Below, one piece after another: positions 19,912-28,037 of a stretch of DNA of 64,000 nucleotides. Every line of letters starts with the position of its first letter. The stretch's first letter is position 1. Made by a program: the position numbers and the translations under genes. The DNA lies in the NCBI GenBank assembly GCA_014651175.1, contig BMWJ01000002.1, positions 372,001-436,000 on the forward strand, read 5' to 3'. This stretch comes from Streptomyces clavifer. Lineage in GTDB: Bacteria; Actinomycetota; Actinomycetes; Streptomycetales; Streptomycetaceae. The notes beneath the pieces are model-generated. The model did not search any database. It had not been told where the DNA came from and saw only the letters and a program-made list of their open reading frames with translations.

Positions 19912-20946
19912 TCATGTTTCACACCCGAGCGGTCCACAGGTGCCGGGCAGCGGCTCGTCCAGGGCGCGCAACGTCCCGTACGCGGCCTGGATGAACGGCG
20001 CGAGCGGGGTGGGAGCCGTGTTCGTGAGGGCGACGAGTCCGGTGCGGGAGCCGGGGAGGAAGCCGGCGAACGCGGTGAAGCCGCGGGTGCCCCCGGAGTG
20101 GTGGAGCAGCGCCCCGTCCGGGCGCGGACGGAGGTTCCAGATCAGGCACAGCCGGGCACCGGTCCTGGGCACGCTCAGCCGGGGGCGCTGCACCTCGGCG
20201 AGCGCGGTGCGCAGAGCGGCGGAGTCCGCCGCGGCGTCCGGGTCGAGCAGTGCGGTGAGGACGCGGAGCAGGTCCCTGGCACTGGAGCGGACCGCGCCGG
20301 CGGCGGGCAGGCCGGGCATCAGCTGGACCGGGCGCGGCCTGCCGCGCCAATGGCCGGTCGCCTGGGGCCGGTTGGGGTCGCAGTCCGTGTCGGTGAGGCC
20401 GAGCGGCCCGGTGATGCGTTCGGCGAGCAGGTCCGCGTAGCCGTCCCCGGAGCCTCCGGCCGCCCGGGCCAGTACGTGACCGAGCAGGGCGCCGCCGAAG
20501 TTGGAGTAGAGGACCCGGGTGCCGGGGCGGTGGTGCAGCCGGGTCCGGGGCAGGGCCGCCAGGAGGTCGGCCTCGGAGAATCCGGCGTACGGGTTGCTGA
20601 GCCATCCGGTGCGCACGGCGCGGGTGAGCAGGCCGGGGGGCAGCCGGGGCAGGCCGGAGGTGTGGGTGGCCAGGTGGAGGAGGGTGAGCGGCCCGGGGAG
20701 CCGGAAGGGGAGGTAGCGGTCGACGCGGTCGTTGTACCGGACCTCGCCGCGGGCCGCCAGTTCCGCGAGGAGCAGCGCGGTGAAGGTCTTGGTCAGCGAG
20801 CCCGTCTCGAAGCGGGTGCGCTCCCCCACCGGCCCGCGGCAGAGCACCAGGCTCTCGTCCCGGCGAACGGCCGCCACCGCCGCCCCCGGCCCCCTGGCCA
20901 CGGCCAGCAGGGGGCGGAGACGGGCGGTCAGCGGCGGTCCGGTCAC
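19912..20946 (-). CDS. beta-lactamase-fold serine hydrolase
   Basis: The 344-residue protein belongs to the PF00144 family (class C beta-lactamase, DD-peptidase, EstB-type esterase). It has the S-x-x-K nucleophile motif in ETGSLTKTFTALLLAEL, the Y-x-N motif in LYSNFGGALLG and an HSGGTRG third motif where lactamases have KTG. No signal peptide is evident, so it is probably cytoplasmic. Its GTG overlaps the preceding gene's stop as GTGA. As the last gene of a peptide-containing operon it may act as a peptidase, esterase or peptide cyclase on the peptide product; PBP-type cyclases of this fold are known in peptide biosynthesis. The specific role is inference. Confidence 0.85.
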   Translation of the reverse strand: MTGPPLTARLRPLLAVARGPGAAVAAVRRDESLVLCRGPVGERTRFETGSLTKTFTALLLAELAARGEVRYNDRVDRYLPFRLPGPLTLLHLATHTSGLPRLPPGLLTRAVRTGWLSNPYAGFSEADLLAALPRTRLHHRPGTRVLYSNFGGALLGHVLARAAGGSGDGYADLLAERITGPLGLTDTDCDPNRPQATGHWRGRPRPVQLMPGLPAAGAVRSSARDLLRVLTALLDPDAAADSAALRTALAEVQRPRLSVPRTGARLCLIWNLRPRPDGALLHHSGGTRGFTAFAGFLPGSRTGLVALTNTAPTPLAPFIQAAYGTLRALDEPLPGTCGPLGCET

Positions 20947-21863
20947 CGCCGGCCCGCCGCCCGGGCGAGCGCGATGGATCCGGCGACGGCTGTGACGACG
21001 ACGGTGTGCTGGTGGTCGGTGAACCTGCGCTGCGGGTCGTCGTCCACCGGATCGGAGTCCCGGGGCACGAGCCCGTCCTCGTGCTGGAGAGCGGCGACGG
21101 CCTCCCAGTCCTCCGCCGCGCAGTACGGGTCCGGGAGCGAGGCGCCGACGATCAGCAGCTCGGCGACGAGGTCCCACTGCCCGACCTCGCGCCAGACGTC
21201 GATCCACACGGGGAGCCAGGTGCGTACGTACGCGGCGAGTTCGGGCGGCAGCCCGTCCGGGTCGGCACCCCAGTCCGTGAGGTGGAAGACCGTGTGCGTC
21301 ATCGCGTACGCGGTGATCCAGTTGATGGCCCAGGGCTCAGGTGTCGCACCGAGCCAGGTGGCACCGGCCAGCGCCGCCATGTCCTCGGCGTGCCCCAGGC
21401 CCACGACGCGGGCGGCGTTGGCGGCGGCGAGGCGCCGGTTGGGCAGCAACTCGACGCTGTTCACCGACCGCATGCGGGCCCGGTGGGCGAGCAGCCGGTC
21501 GAGCCCCTCGTGGCGGTAGCCGCAGCGGTAGAAGGGGGCGTACATCTCCAGCGGGTCCGTCATCAGGGTGTGGCGGAGCTGGCGTTCGTAGATCATGTCG
21601 CCGCCCCGGAACTGCTCCCAGGTGAAGTCCATCAGGCTCCGGGCCGCGACCAGGCGGCCGGGTCCGGCAACACCGTCGCGCAGGATGAGCGACGCGGCGA
21701 GGGTGGTCTCCCCCAGGGGCTTGTAGACGCTGTCCGGGTCGGCCATGGTCTCGGTGGTGTCGGGCGGCAGGCCGCCGAGTGCGCGGTGTGCGTGCAACCA
21801 CGAGAGGGCCCGGTCTGCCATACCGCGGGCCGCCCGGGTCACGGGCTCGGGAATCGTCGTCAT
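20943..21863 (-). CDS. unknown helical protein, possibly DUF6895-like
   Basis: The 306-residue protein is predicted almost entirely alpha-helical, without signal peptide or membrane segments. Conserved-looking clusters include MYAPFYRCGYRHEGL, AYAMTHTVFHLTDWG and FTDHQHTVVVTAVAG. These Cys, His and Asp residues fall at helix ends, as in alpha/alpha-toroid enzymes such as lanthionine cyclases or terpenoid cyclases. It resembles proteins I associate with DUF6895, but I cannot verify that. It is coupled on both sides: ATGA overlap with the gene before and GTGA with the hydrolase after. A modification or scaffold role for the operon's small peptide is plausible but unproven. Confidence 0.7.
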   Translation of the reverse strand: MTTIPEPVTRAARGMADRALSWLHAHRALGGLPPDTTETMADPDSVYKPLGETTLAASLILRDGVAGPGRLVAARSLMDFTWEQFRGGDMIYERQLRHTLMTDPLEMYAPFYRCGYRHEGLDRLLAHRARMRSVNSVELLPNRRLAAANAARVVGLGHAEDMAALAGATWLGATPEPWAINWITAYAMTHTVFHLTDWGADPDGLPPELAAYVRTWLPVWIDVWREVGQWDLVAELLIVGASLPDPYCAAEDWEAVAALQHEDGLVPRDSDPVDDDPQRRFTDHQHTVVVTAVAGSIALARAAGRR

Positions 21864-22585
21864 GCGCGTGCCGCCTTCGGGTCCGTGTCCGGCCGCCGGA
21901 GGAAGTGGCCGGCGATCGCCAGGTCCAGGGCGGCACGGGGGCCCGCTCCGCCCAACAGCGATACGTGCTCCGCGGCGAGGGCCGGGTCCAGCGGCAGCGG
22001 CGTGCCGTCGTGGTGCAGCCAGGCGAGCCAGCGGATGAGCCGCACGGCCGTGGGGAAGTCGCGGCGCAGGATCGACCGGCTCATGCCCCGGCTGAGCGTC
22101 AGGGCGCCGCCGCGCGCCGCGTCGTGCACCGGCCCGTCCAGGCCGAGGGTGGCGAGCGGGGCCAGTTGGGCCATACGGACGCACCACGCCTGCCAGTGCA
22201 CGGTGTCGGCGAGCTCGGTCTCGTCCGCCGGCGGGGCCGCGACGGCCCGGAGGGTGTCGTCCCCGGCGAGCCGGGCGAGGAGCTGGGCGGTCGCCCAGTC
22301 GCGCCGGGCGACCGTTCGCTCTTCAAGGACATCGGACGCCGGGAAGGAGTCGAAGGCCTTGGCCACGACGGCCGCGTCCTGCGCCTCGAACGGGTCGCCC
22401 ACGAGGAGGTGGGAGCTGAGGGCATCGGCCCCGAGCACCCGGACGGCCGCGAGGGCCGCCAGGGTGTCCGAGGCGTCGTCGACGTACCGGGCCAGCTGTA
22501 CAGCGTCCCCGGTGCCGTCGAGGGCACCGAGGACGCTGACTGCCAGGGCATCGGTCGCCGCGGCGAATTCAGACTGGGAGCTCAC
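21860..22585 (-). CDS. unknown helical protein in peptide operon
   Basis: The 241-residue product is Ala/Leu-rich, helical and soluble. A central block, TVHWQAWCVRMAQLAPLATLG, and LIRWLAWLHHDGTPLPLDP stand out with Trp, His and Cys residues. I do not recognise the family. Its GTG start overlaps the stop of the 60-residue peptide gene (GTGA), and its own stop overlaps the next start (ATGA), so stoichiometric expression with both is likely. It could be the partner of the 306-residue protein, for example as leader-peptide recognition or scaffold. Confidence 0.7.
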   Translation of the reverse strand: MSSQSEFAAATDALAVSVLGALDGTGDAVQLARYVDDASDTLAALAAVRVLGADALSSHLLVGDPFEAQDAAVVAKAFDSFPASDVLEERTVARRDWATAQLLARLAGDDTLRAVAAPPADETELADTVHWQAWCVRMAQLAPLATLGLDGPVHDAARGGALTLSRGMSRSILRRDFPTAVRLIRWLAWLHHDGTPLPLDPALAAEHVSLLGGAGPRAALDLAIAGHFLRRPDTDPKAARA

Positions 22586-22764
22586 TTGCCCCGGGGCTCC
22601 TTCGGCTCCTTCGGCGACAGGAGCAGGAGGGCGAGCAGGACGCCCGCGGCCTCCGGGGTGTACAGGGGAGCATCACTGACGACGGCCTCGGGCTCCGTCA
22701 TCAGCGCACCCAGTGCGCTGGTCTCGGTCTGCGTTGCGGTGAGAGTGATTTCCTGGGCAAGCAT
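22582..22764 (-). CDS. 60-residue peptide, candidate precursor of a modified peptide
   Basis: The peptide has an acidic, Thr/Ser-rich N-terminal half (LTATQTETSALGALM), a DAPLYTPEAA segment, a strongly hydrophobic run (GVLLALLLL, 41-49) and a basic-acidic tail, SPKEPKEPRGK. It begins at an ATG with an ideal AGGAGG ribosome site, the strongest in its operon, as expected for a highly made structural peptide. It is followed immediately (GTGA) by two proteins of unknown function and a serine hydrolase. The organisation resembles RiPP precursor operons, but no known RiPP enzyme is present and no core motif is recognisable. Alternatives are a membrane-active toxin or a small membrane-anchor subunit. 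Confidence 0.68.
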   Translation of the reverse strand: MLAQEITLTATQTETSALGALMTEPEAVVSDAPLYTPEAAGVLLALLLLSPKEPKEPRGK

Positions 22765-22787
22765 GGTGCCTCCTCATCACTGGGGAG

Positions 22788-22866
22788 CATGAACCACTTG
22801 TGTGGTGATGCCTCGATCGAGCCTAAAGGCCGAAATGAGATTTATCTCCACAAGTCCGAGTTCATG
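22788..22866 (-). promoter_or_regulatory. nested inverted repeats upstream of the peptide operon
   Basis: CATGAAC (22788-22794) and ACTTGTG (22796-22802) pair with CACAAGT (22849-22855) and GTTCATG (22860-22866). The long hairpin's loop contains the palindrome GAGAT-AA-ATCTC on the minus strand (22837-22848). ACCAC-TTGT-GTGGT overlaps the left arm. The patch is clearly more AT-rich than its surroundings and presumably holds the operon promoter or operator. The remaining sequence to 23207 shows no gene. Confidence 0.5.
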
Positions 22867-23207
22867 GGGATTTTGCGTCGAAATGGGCCTCGAATCGTAG
22901 CCTCCGGTGACCATTCCACCGACGGATTCGACCCCTGTCCGGCAGGTCCGGGCCGCGGGCAGGCTCCCGCCGCCCGGCAGCCGCGCATCGGAGCAGCCGT
23001 ACCCGCCAGGCGGACCGGCGGGCGGACGTGGCCTGCGACGCCCGTACGGAGGTCGGCGACGATCCCGCCGACACGGCCCACGCCGACCGGCCGCGCATCG
23101 CCGGTCCGGCCCTCGGCGAGCCGGTCGGCGGCCGCTGCGGGAGCTCGTTCCGGCGGGCGGGCGGGCACCGTGCCCGAGGGCCGGCCCCGCGGGACCGGCG
23201 GGCGGGC

Positions 23208-24599
23208 CTACGGCGCCGCGATGCCGGCCACCCGCAGGGCGTGGACCAGGTCCCACTCCCGCTCGGCGGACACCTCACGGGCGGCGGCGAGCAGTTGCGG
23301 GACGAGGTGGCGCGGGCCGCCCTCGGCGATCCGCGCGGCGTCCCGCGCCGTCCGTACGCGCACGAACGCGCTCAGCAGGGCCTGCGCTTCGGGTTCCAGG
23401 CCCGCCCGGTCGAGGGCGACCACCGCGTCGGCGATCTCGGCCGCGGGCCGCGCCACACCCTGCCGGAGCAGCTGCCCGCAGTCTTCGGCGCGTCCCGCCC
23501 CGGCCAACGCCCCTGCCGCGGCCGCGAGTCCGGCGGGCGGCAGGGAGGAGACCTCCCACAGCAGGGTGGCCCAGTCGGCGCCCAGACCTGCCCGGTGCAG
23601 GGCGACGGCGAGAACCGGCAGATGCCCGGCGGGCCAGGCGGCCGCCTCGCAGAGCACGACGTGCGCCTCACCGCTGCGGCCCTCCGCGCGCAGCCGGACG
23701 AGGAGCGCGACGGCGTCGTCGGCGACGCGGTGGGCGGCTGCGTCGGGTGCGGCGGCGGGCGGTGTGACGGCAGCGTCGGCGGTCCCCGCCGGGGCACCGC
23801 TGTAGCGGGCGCCGCGCGGCGCGGCGGTGGCCGCTGAGGAGTCGGGCAGTGCGGGAGCCACCGAGGGGGAGGGGCCCGCCTCCGCGTCGTCCCCCGGCTC
23901 CAGACCCGCGAAGCGGGCTCCGCGCAGCTTCCCGCGCTTCGGGGCGGGAGCCGGCTCCGGTGCGGGGCGTGTGCCGGGGGCCGCGGTCCGGGACGGGCGG
24001 CCGGCTTCGGGAGCCTGCCGCGTGCTCCCTGCGGGTTCCGGGTACGGGGCGCACTCGCCCTCCTCCGCGCGGAACGACTCCGCACGGAACGGCTCCGCAC
24101 GGAACGAGGTGTCCGGCGCGGCGGCCTCCAGGGCCGCCAGCCGGTTGCGGAGCTCCGCGCAGCGGGCCGTGGCGCGGGCGTGGTCGTCGCGTGCCCAGGC
24201 CAGGGCGTCCGGCTGCGCGCCCACGTCCTCCCCGGCGGCCCGTAGCCGCTGTGCGGCGTGGGCCTGCTCTCGGAGCATCAGCCCCAAGCGGTCCACGAGG
24301 GCCCGGCGTCCGCCCGGCCGCCGGTCGTGCGCACCCGCCGAAGCGGAGTACAGCGCGGCAGCGCGGCCGGACTCCTGCACGGCCACGTCGCTGCCGCGTG
24401 CCGCGGCGAGGTCCTGGAGGAGTGATTCGACCACGTCCCAGGGCGGGACCTCGGTGCCGTCCAAGCAGGCGCGCATCCCTTCGGGGTCACGCGCGCAGAA
24501 CACTCCGTACCACCCCCGCCCCGGATCGAGCAGGGCAGCAAGATCTTGCAGGTACTGTGCGAACTGCCTTACGTGCCAAGCATGTTGATGCACTGTCAC
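23208..24599 (-). CDS. unknown Ala-rich helical-repeat protein
   Basis: The 463-residue protein has three parts. The N-terminal helical domain (1-160) includes HVRQFAQYLQDLAALLDPG and WYGVFCARDPEGM. A disordered central linker follows (about 160-300), with FRAEPFRAESFRAEE repeats and Pro/Ala-rich stretches. The C-terminal region (310-463) consists of helix pairs, such as GLGADWATLLWEVSSLPP then LAAAAGALAGAGRAEDCGQL, resembling TPR or PPR-like solenoids. I know no function; similar proteins occur in other Streptomyces. A GTG with GAGGG upstream is chosen; the open frame extends further. A CCAGTCG-C-CGACTGG palindrome lies 12 nt upstream. Confidence 0.65.
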   Translation of the reverse strand: MTVHQHAWHVRQFAQYLQDLAALLDPGRGWYGVFCARDPEGMRACLDGTEVPPWDVVESLLQDLAAARGSDVAVQESGRAAALYSASAGAHDRRPGGRRALVDRLGLMLREQAHAAQRLRAAGEDVGAQPDALAWARDDHARATARCAELRNRLAALEAAAPDTSFRAEPFRAESFRAEEGECAPYPEPAGSTRQAPEAGRPSRTAAPGTRPAPEPAPAPKRGKLRGARFAGLEPGDDAEAGPSPSVAPALPDSSAATAAPRGARYSGAPAGTADAAVTPPAAAPDAAAHRVADDAVALLVRLRAEGRSGEAHVVLCEAAAWPAGHLPVLAVALHRAGLGADWATLLWEVSSLPPAGLAAAAGALAGAGRAEDCGQLLRQGVARPAAEIADAVVALDRAGLEPEAQALLSAFVRVRTARDAARIAEGGPRHLVPQLLAAAREVSAEREWDLVHALRVAGIAAP

Positions 24600-24610
24600 C
24601 GGTGCCCTCG

Positions 24611-24625
24611 CCAGTCGCCGACTGG
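24611..24625. promoter_or_regulatory. 15-bp perfect palindrome before the helical-repeat gene
   Basis: CCAGTCGCCGACTGG (7-bp arms, 1-bp centre) is 12 nt upstream of the GTG at 24599. Its position overlaps the likely promoter or leader of that gene; it could alternatively be a small hairpin ending the upstream PPOX transcript. Confidence 0.4.
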
Positions 24626-24721
24626 AGCGTTCCAGCCCGCAGGCATTCGACCGCAGGGGTGTTACGGGCGGGCTACGCGCACTTTTCAGGCGTGCTGCGT
24701 CCGGAGCGCGGCGCGGGCCGC

Positions 24722-25111
24722 TCACGCCCCCCGGAAGGTGACGGCGATCCCCGTGTGGGGCCGCTTGCCGAGCCGCACGGCCGTGGCGGGCCAGTCCACC
24801 ATCCAGAACTTCCAGGTGTACTTGCGGGCGAGCACCTTGCGCACCCCTGCCGTCCCGTCCTTGTCGAGCAGGCGCGCCTCACCCTCCGCGCTCGGCGCGC
24901 CCTCGGCGATCCTGCCGCGGACGTCGCAGACGGTCACGAGGACCCGGGGATTGTTGCGCAGTCGCTTGACCTTCCAGGAATCACTCCGCGTCCAGACGTA
25001 CAGCTCGTCGCCGTCCGCCGCGGCCCAGACGGGCGTGGCGACGGGCGTGCCGTCCTTCCGGTACGTGGTCAGGCTGACGTACTCACTGCGGGAGAAGTCC
25101 TGGAGAGTCAC
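24722..25111 (-). CDS. PPOX-class F420-dependent oxidoreductase
   Basis: The 129-residue split-barrel protein belongs to the pyridoxamine-5'-phosphate-oxidase-like flavoproteins (PF01243) and resembles the small F420-binding branch. Visible segments are YVSLTTYRKDGTPVATPVWA, LYVWTRSDSWKVKRLRNNPRV and the C-terminal RPHTGIAVTFRGA. Such enzymes bind F420 or FMN and reduce or oxidise small molecules; the substrate is unknown. The GTG at 25111 is preferred because homology begins there. It has no operon partner. Confidence 0.85.
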   Translation of the reverse strand: MTLQDFSRSEYVSLTTYRKDGTPVATPVWAAADGDELYVWTRSDSWKVKRLRNNPRVLVTVCDVRGRIAEGAPSAEGEARLLDKDGTAGVRKVLARKYTWKFWMVDWPATAVRLGKRPHTGIAVTFRGA

Positions 25112-25238
25112 GGGCGTGACCCTACTCCGCCCCTCCCCGTGGGCGGCGGTGGCCCCTGTACGGGAGGCGCATCGGGCCGCGCCCCCGGGAGACGCCCGGA
25201 CGGGAGGCACGGCAGCGGCCCGGGCCGGACGACATGAC

Positions 25239-25937
25239 CTATTCGTTCCCGACGAACTCCCGGGCCAGCGCCCGGCCGGCGGCGACGGCCGCCGCGCGGC
25301 TCTCGATCGGCGACACCTCGGAGTCCTTGAACAGGATGTACGTGACGCCGGAGGCGGTTCCGCCGCTCCTCGGATCCGGGTCGATACCGAGGGCCTCGGC
25401 CGTGGCGTAGGACGCCTCGCCGATGATCCCGGTGGGCCCGGTGTCCCCGACGACGGCGTACTGGACCTGATCGCGGTAGATGACGGCGGCCACACCGCCC
25501 CCGCCGATCCCGGACCTGGTGTGGTTCCAGAGCGGCCCGGGTCCCGGTACGACGACGTAGGGCAGGCGGGCGGAGTCCAGGGGCCGGCCCGCGGACGTCC
25601 GGAAGGCCGTCTCCGGCAGGAAGGAGGGGTCCGTCCTGCTGTTGCACGCCTCGGTGATCCGGCCGTCGCAGTCGATGTCCATGTCCGCCTTCCAGAACAC
25701 CGCCCCCTTCGTCCCGCACACCGGCACCGTCGCCGGGCCGCCCCGGTCCGTTCGGTACTTCCCGGCGGAGATCCGGGTGCAGGACTTCACCCGGGCCAGC
25801 AGTTCGGCCGCGCTCACCGGGTCCTCCGCGGTTCCGCCGCCGGAACCGGCGGTCCCGTCGGCGGCTGCGGGGAGTGCGGCGGCGGCGAGCAGGGAGGCGC
25901 CGGAGAGGAAGGAGAGAGCGAGCATTCTCGTACGCAC
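25239..25937 (-). CDS. secreted glycoside hydrolase family 75 chitosanase
   Basis: The 232-residue protein has a signal peptide (MLALSFLSGASLLAAAALPA, cleavage near ALPAAADG) and a mature domain matching family 75 (endo-chitosanases first described in fungi). The diagnostic FWKADMDIDCDG motif contains the catalytic Asp pair; VQYAVVGDTGPTGIIGEAS is the second conserved block. It should hydrolyse beta-1,4-glucosamine polymers outside the cell. Start choice between GTG 25937 and ATG 25925 is uncertain, but both give the signal peptide. Confidence 0.87.
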   Translation of the reverse strand: MRTRMLALSFLSGASLLAAAALPAAADGTAGSGGGTAEDPVSAAELLARVKSCTRISAGKYRTDRGGPATVPVCGTKGAVFWKADMDIDCDGRITEACNSRTDPSFLPETAFRTSAGRPLDSARLPYVVVPGPGPLWNHTRSGIGGGGVAAVIYRDQVQYAVVGDTGPTGIIGEASYATAEALGIDPDPRSGGTASGVTYILFKDSEVSPIESRAAAVAAGRALAREFVGNE

Positions 25938-26122
25938 GGTGGGGGATGCCCTTTCACTGGACGCGAAGGACCCGTTCGGGTCCTTCCTTGCCGACGCGGC
26001 CGGGGAAGCCGCCCGAGCCGCCCGAACCTCGTGCACGGCCCGCCCGCGTCATGGCCTCGGGGCCGGCACGACGCGGCTGAGCGCGACGCACCGGCCCCGA
26101 GGCCACTGCTGCTGCCGACCGG

Positions 26123-27931
26123 TCAGGAACGACCGCTCGGATGCACCACCATGGCCGAGCCGCCGCCCCGCCGCACCTTTTCCGCGGCCGCGAGCCAGCG
26201 TCCGTCCGGCAGCCGCTGGACGCCGGTGGCGGCCCCGATCTCCGGGTTGGCCCTGAAGACGTGGCCGAGCGCCTCCAGCTGACCGCGCACCGGGCTGTTC
26301 CACAGCCCCGGCTCGATCTCCGTCGTGGCCGAGTTGCGCTGACTGGCGCGCGGCGCGGCGATCGCCTCGACGAGCGGCAGGCCCCGGTCTACGTGGCCGG
26401 TCAGGGACTGCAGCACGGTGGTGATGATCGTGGCGCCGCCGGGTGTGCCCAGCGCCAGTACGGGGACGCCGTGCTTCAGCACGATGGTCGGCGAGATCGA
26501 CGACCGGGGGCGCTTGCCCGGACCGGGCAGGTTCGGGTCGTGCACCGCCGGATTGGCGGGCGCGAAGGAGAAGTCGGTCAGTTCGTTGTTGAGCAGGAAG
26601 CCACGCCCCGGCACCGTGATGCCGCTGCCGCCGGTCGACTCGATGGTGAGGGTGTACGCGACGACGTTGCCCCACCTGTCGGCGGCGGTCAGGTGCGTCG
26701 TGTTCTCGCCCTCGAACGTCGTCGGGGCGGCGGTGCCCCCGGTGGCGCAGCGGGACGGGTCGCGCGGGTCGCCCGGAGCGAGGGGGCTGGTGAGGACCGC
26801 GTCGTCCTTGATGAGGCACTCACGGGAGTCGGCGAAGCGCTGGCTGAGCAGCCCTCGCGTGGGTACGTCCTCGAACGCCGGGTCCCCCACCCAGCGTCCC
26901 CGGTCGGCGAAGGCGATCCGGCTCGCCTCGATGAGCCGGTGCAGGTACTGCGCCTCGGTCGACTTCGTGAGGTCCGTGGACTCCAGGATGTTGAGCGCCT
27001 CGCCCACGCTCGTGCCACCGGAGGAGGAGGGCGCGATGCCGTAGACGTCGAGGCCCCGGTAGCCGATCCGCGTCGGCGCCTGGCGCAGTGCCCTGTAGGA
27101 CTTCAGGTCCTTGACCGTGAGGTCACCCGGTCGCACCGTACGGGCTGCGGCCGGGTCCACGGGTGGTGTCCGCACCGTCGACACGATGTCCTGGGCGAGT
27201 TCGCCCCGGTACAGCTCGTCGACCCCTTCACGCCCCAGGGTCGCGTAGGTGCGGGCGAGGTCGGGGTTCTTGAAGACGGAGCCGGCCACGGGCAGTTCTC
27301 CGCCGGGCAGGAAGAGCTCGGCGGAGGCGGGGAAGTCGGCGAACCGGGCCTGGTTGGCCGCGGTTTGCGAGCGGAAGGTGTCGTCGACGACGAATCCTTC
27401 GCGGGCCAGCCGTTCGGCCGGCTTGAGCAGTTGGCGCAGGGGCTTGGTGCCCCAGGCGTCGAGGGCCCTGTCCCAGGTGGCGGGGGTGCCGGGGGTGCCG
27501 ACGCCGAGGCCGCTCGTGACGGCGTCGGCGAAGGGGATCGGCTGCCCGTTCTCCAGGAAGAGCGAGGAGTCGGCGCTGCGGGGTGCCGTCTCCCGGCCGT
27601 CGATGGTCTCCACCGTGCGCTTGCGGGCGTCGTAGTGGACGAAGTAGCCCCCGCCGCCGATGCCCGCCGAGTAGGGCTCCGTGACGCCCAGTGCCGCCGC
27701 TGTGGCCACGGCCGCGTCGACGGCGTTGCCGCCCTTGCGGAGCACCTCGATGCCGGCCGCGGACGCGTCCGCGTCGACGCTCGCGACCGCTCCCCCGTAT
27801 CCCACGGCCACCGGCGACTTGGGCGGCGGTGGCGCGGAGGGCGGCGACGATGCGGGGGCTGCGGCACCGAGCGAGCCGATGACGGCGATCACGCTTAAGA
27901 ACGACACATTCCGGCCGACGGAACGACGCAT
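26123..27931 (-). CDS. ggt: gamma-glutamyltransferase, secreted, with TTA codon
   Basis: The 602-residue proenzyme (PF01019) has an N-terminal signal sequence (VSFLSVIAVIGSLGAAAPAS). The autocatalytic Thr411, in the GENTTHLTA motif, would yield a large subunit and a C-terminal small subunit of about 190 residues. The GGNAVDAAVATAAALGV and PYSAGIGGGGYF blocks are typical. It cleaves glutathione and gamma-glutamyl peptides or transfers the gamma-glutamyl group. Codon 12 (27896-27898 on this strand) is TTA, within the signal peptide, so bldA tRNA should gate its synthesis early in translation. Its 5' region contains the alternative hairpins at 28038-28098. Confidence 0.95.
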   Translation of the reverse strand: MRRSVGRNVSFLSVIAVIGSLGAAAPASSPPSAPPPPKSPVAVGYGGAVASVDADASAAGIEVLRKGGNAVDAAVATAAALGVTEPYSAGIGGGGYFVHYDARKRTVETIDGRETAPRSADSSLFLENGQPIPFADAVTSGLGVGTPGTPATWDRALDAWGTKPLRQLLKPAERLAREGFVVDDTFRSQTAANQARFADFPASAELFLPGGELPVAGSVFKNPDLARTYATLGREGVDELYRGELAQDIVSTVRTPPVDPAAARTVRPGDLTVKDLKSYRALRQAPTRIGYRGLDVYGIAPSSSGGTSVGEALNILESTDLTKSTEAQYLHRLIEASRIAFADRGRWVGDPAFEDVPTRGLLSQRFADSRECLIKDDAVLTSPLAPGDPRDPSRCATGGTAAPTTFEGENTTHLTAADRWGNVVAYTLTIESTGGSGITVPGRGFLLNNELTDFSFAPANPAVHDPNLPGPGKRPRSSISPTIVLKHGVPVLALGTPGGATIITTVLQSLTGHVDRGLPLVEAIAAPRASQRNSATTEIEPGLWNSPVRGQLEALGHVFRANPEIGAATGVQRLPDGRWLAAAEKVRRGGGSAMVVHPSGRS

Positions 27932-28037
27932 CCGTACCTCCAGTGAGGGATCGTCCGCGCAGGGTAACCCCGCCCCGGCCGGATCGTCAGGACCGCCTCC
28001 GTTCCCCTGCCTCGCGGCCGGACGGGAACCTCCGACG

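Noticed and set aside
20943-22764. Lanthipeptide or lasso-peptide cluster identity for the peptide operon
   Set aside because: No LanM/LanB/LanC, radical SAM, YcaO, asparagine-synthetase-like or B1/B2 proteins are present, and the peptide lacks Cys; only a generic precursor-like layout is supported.
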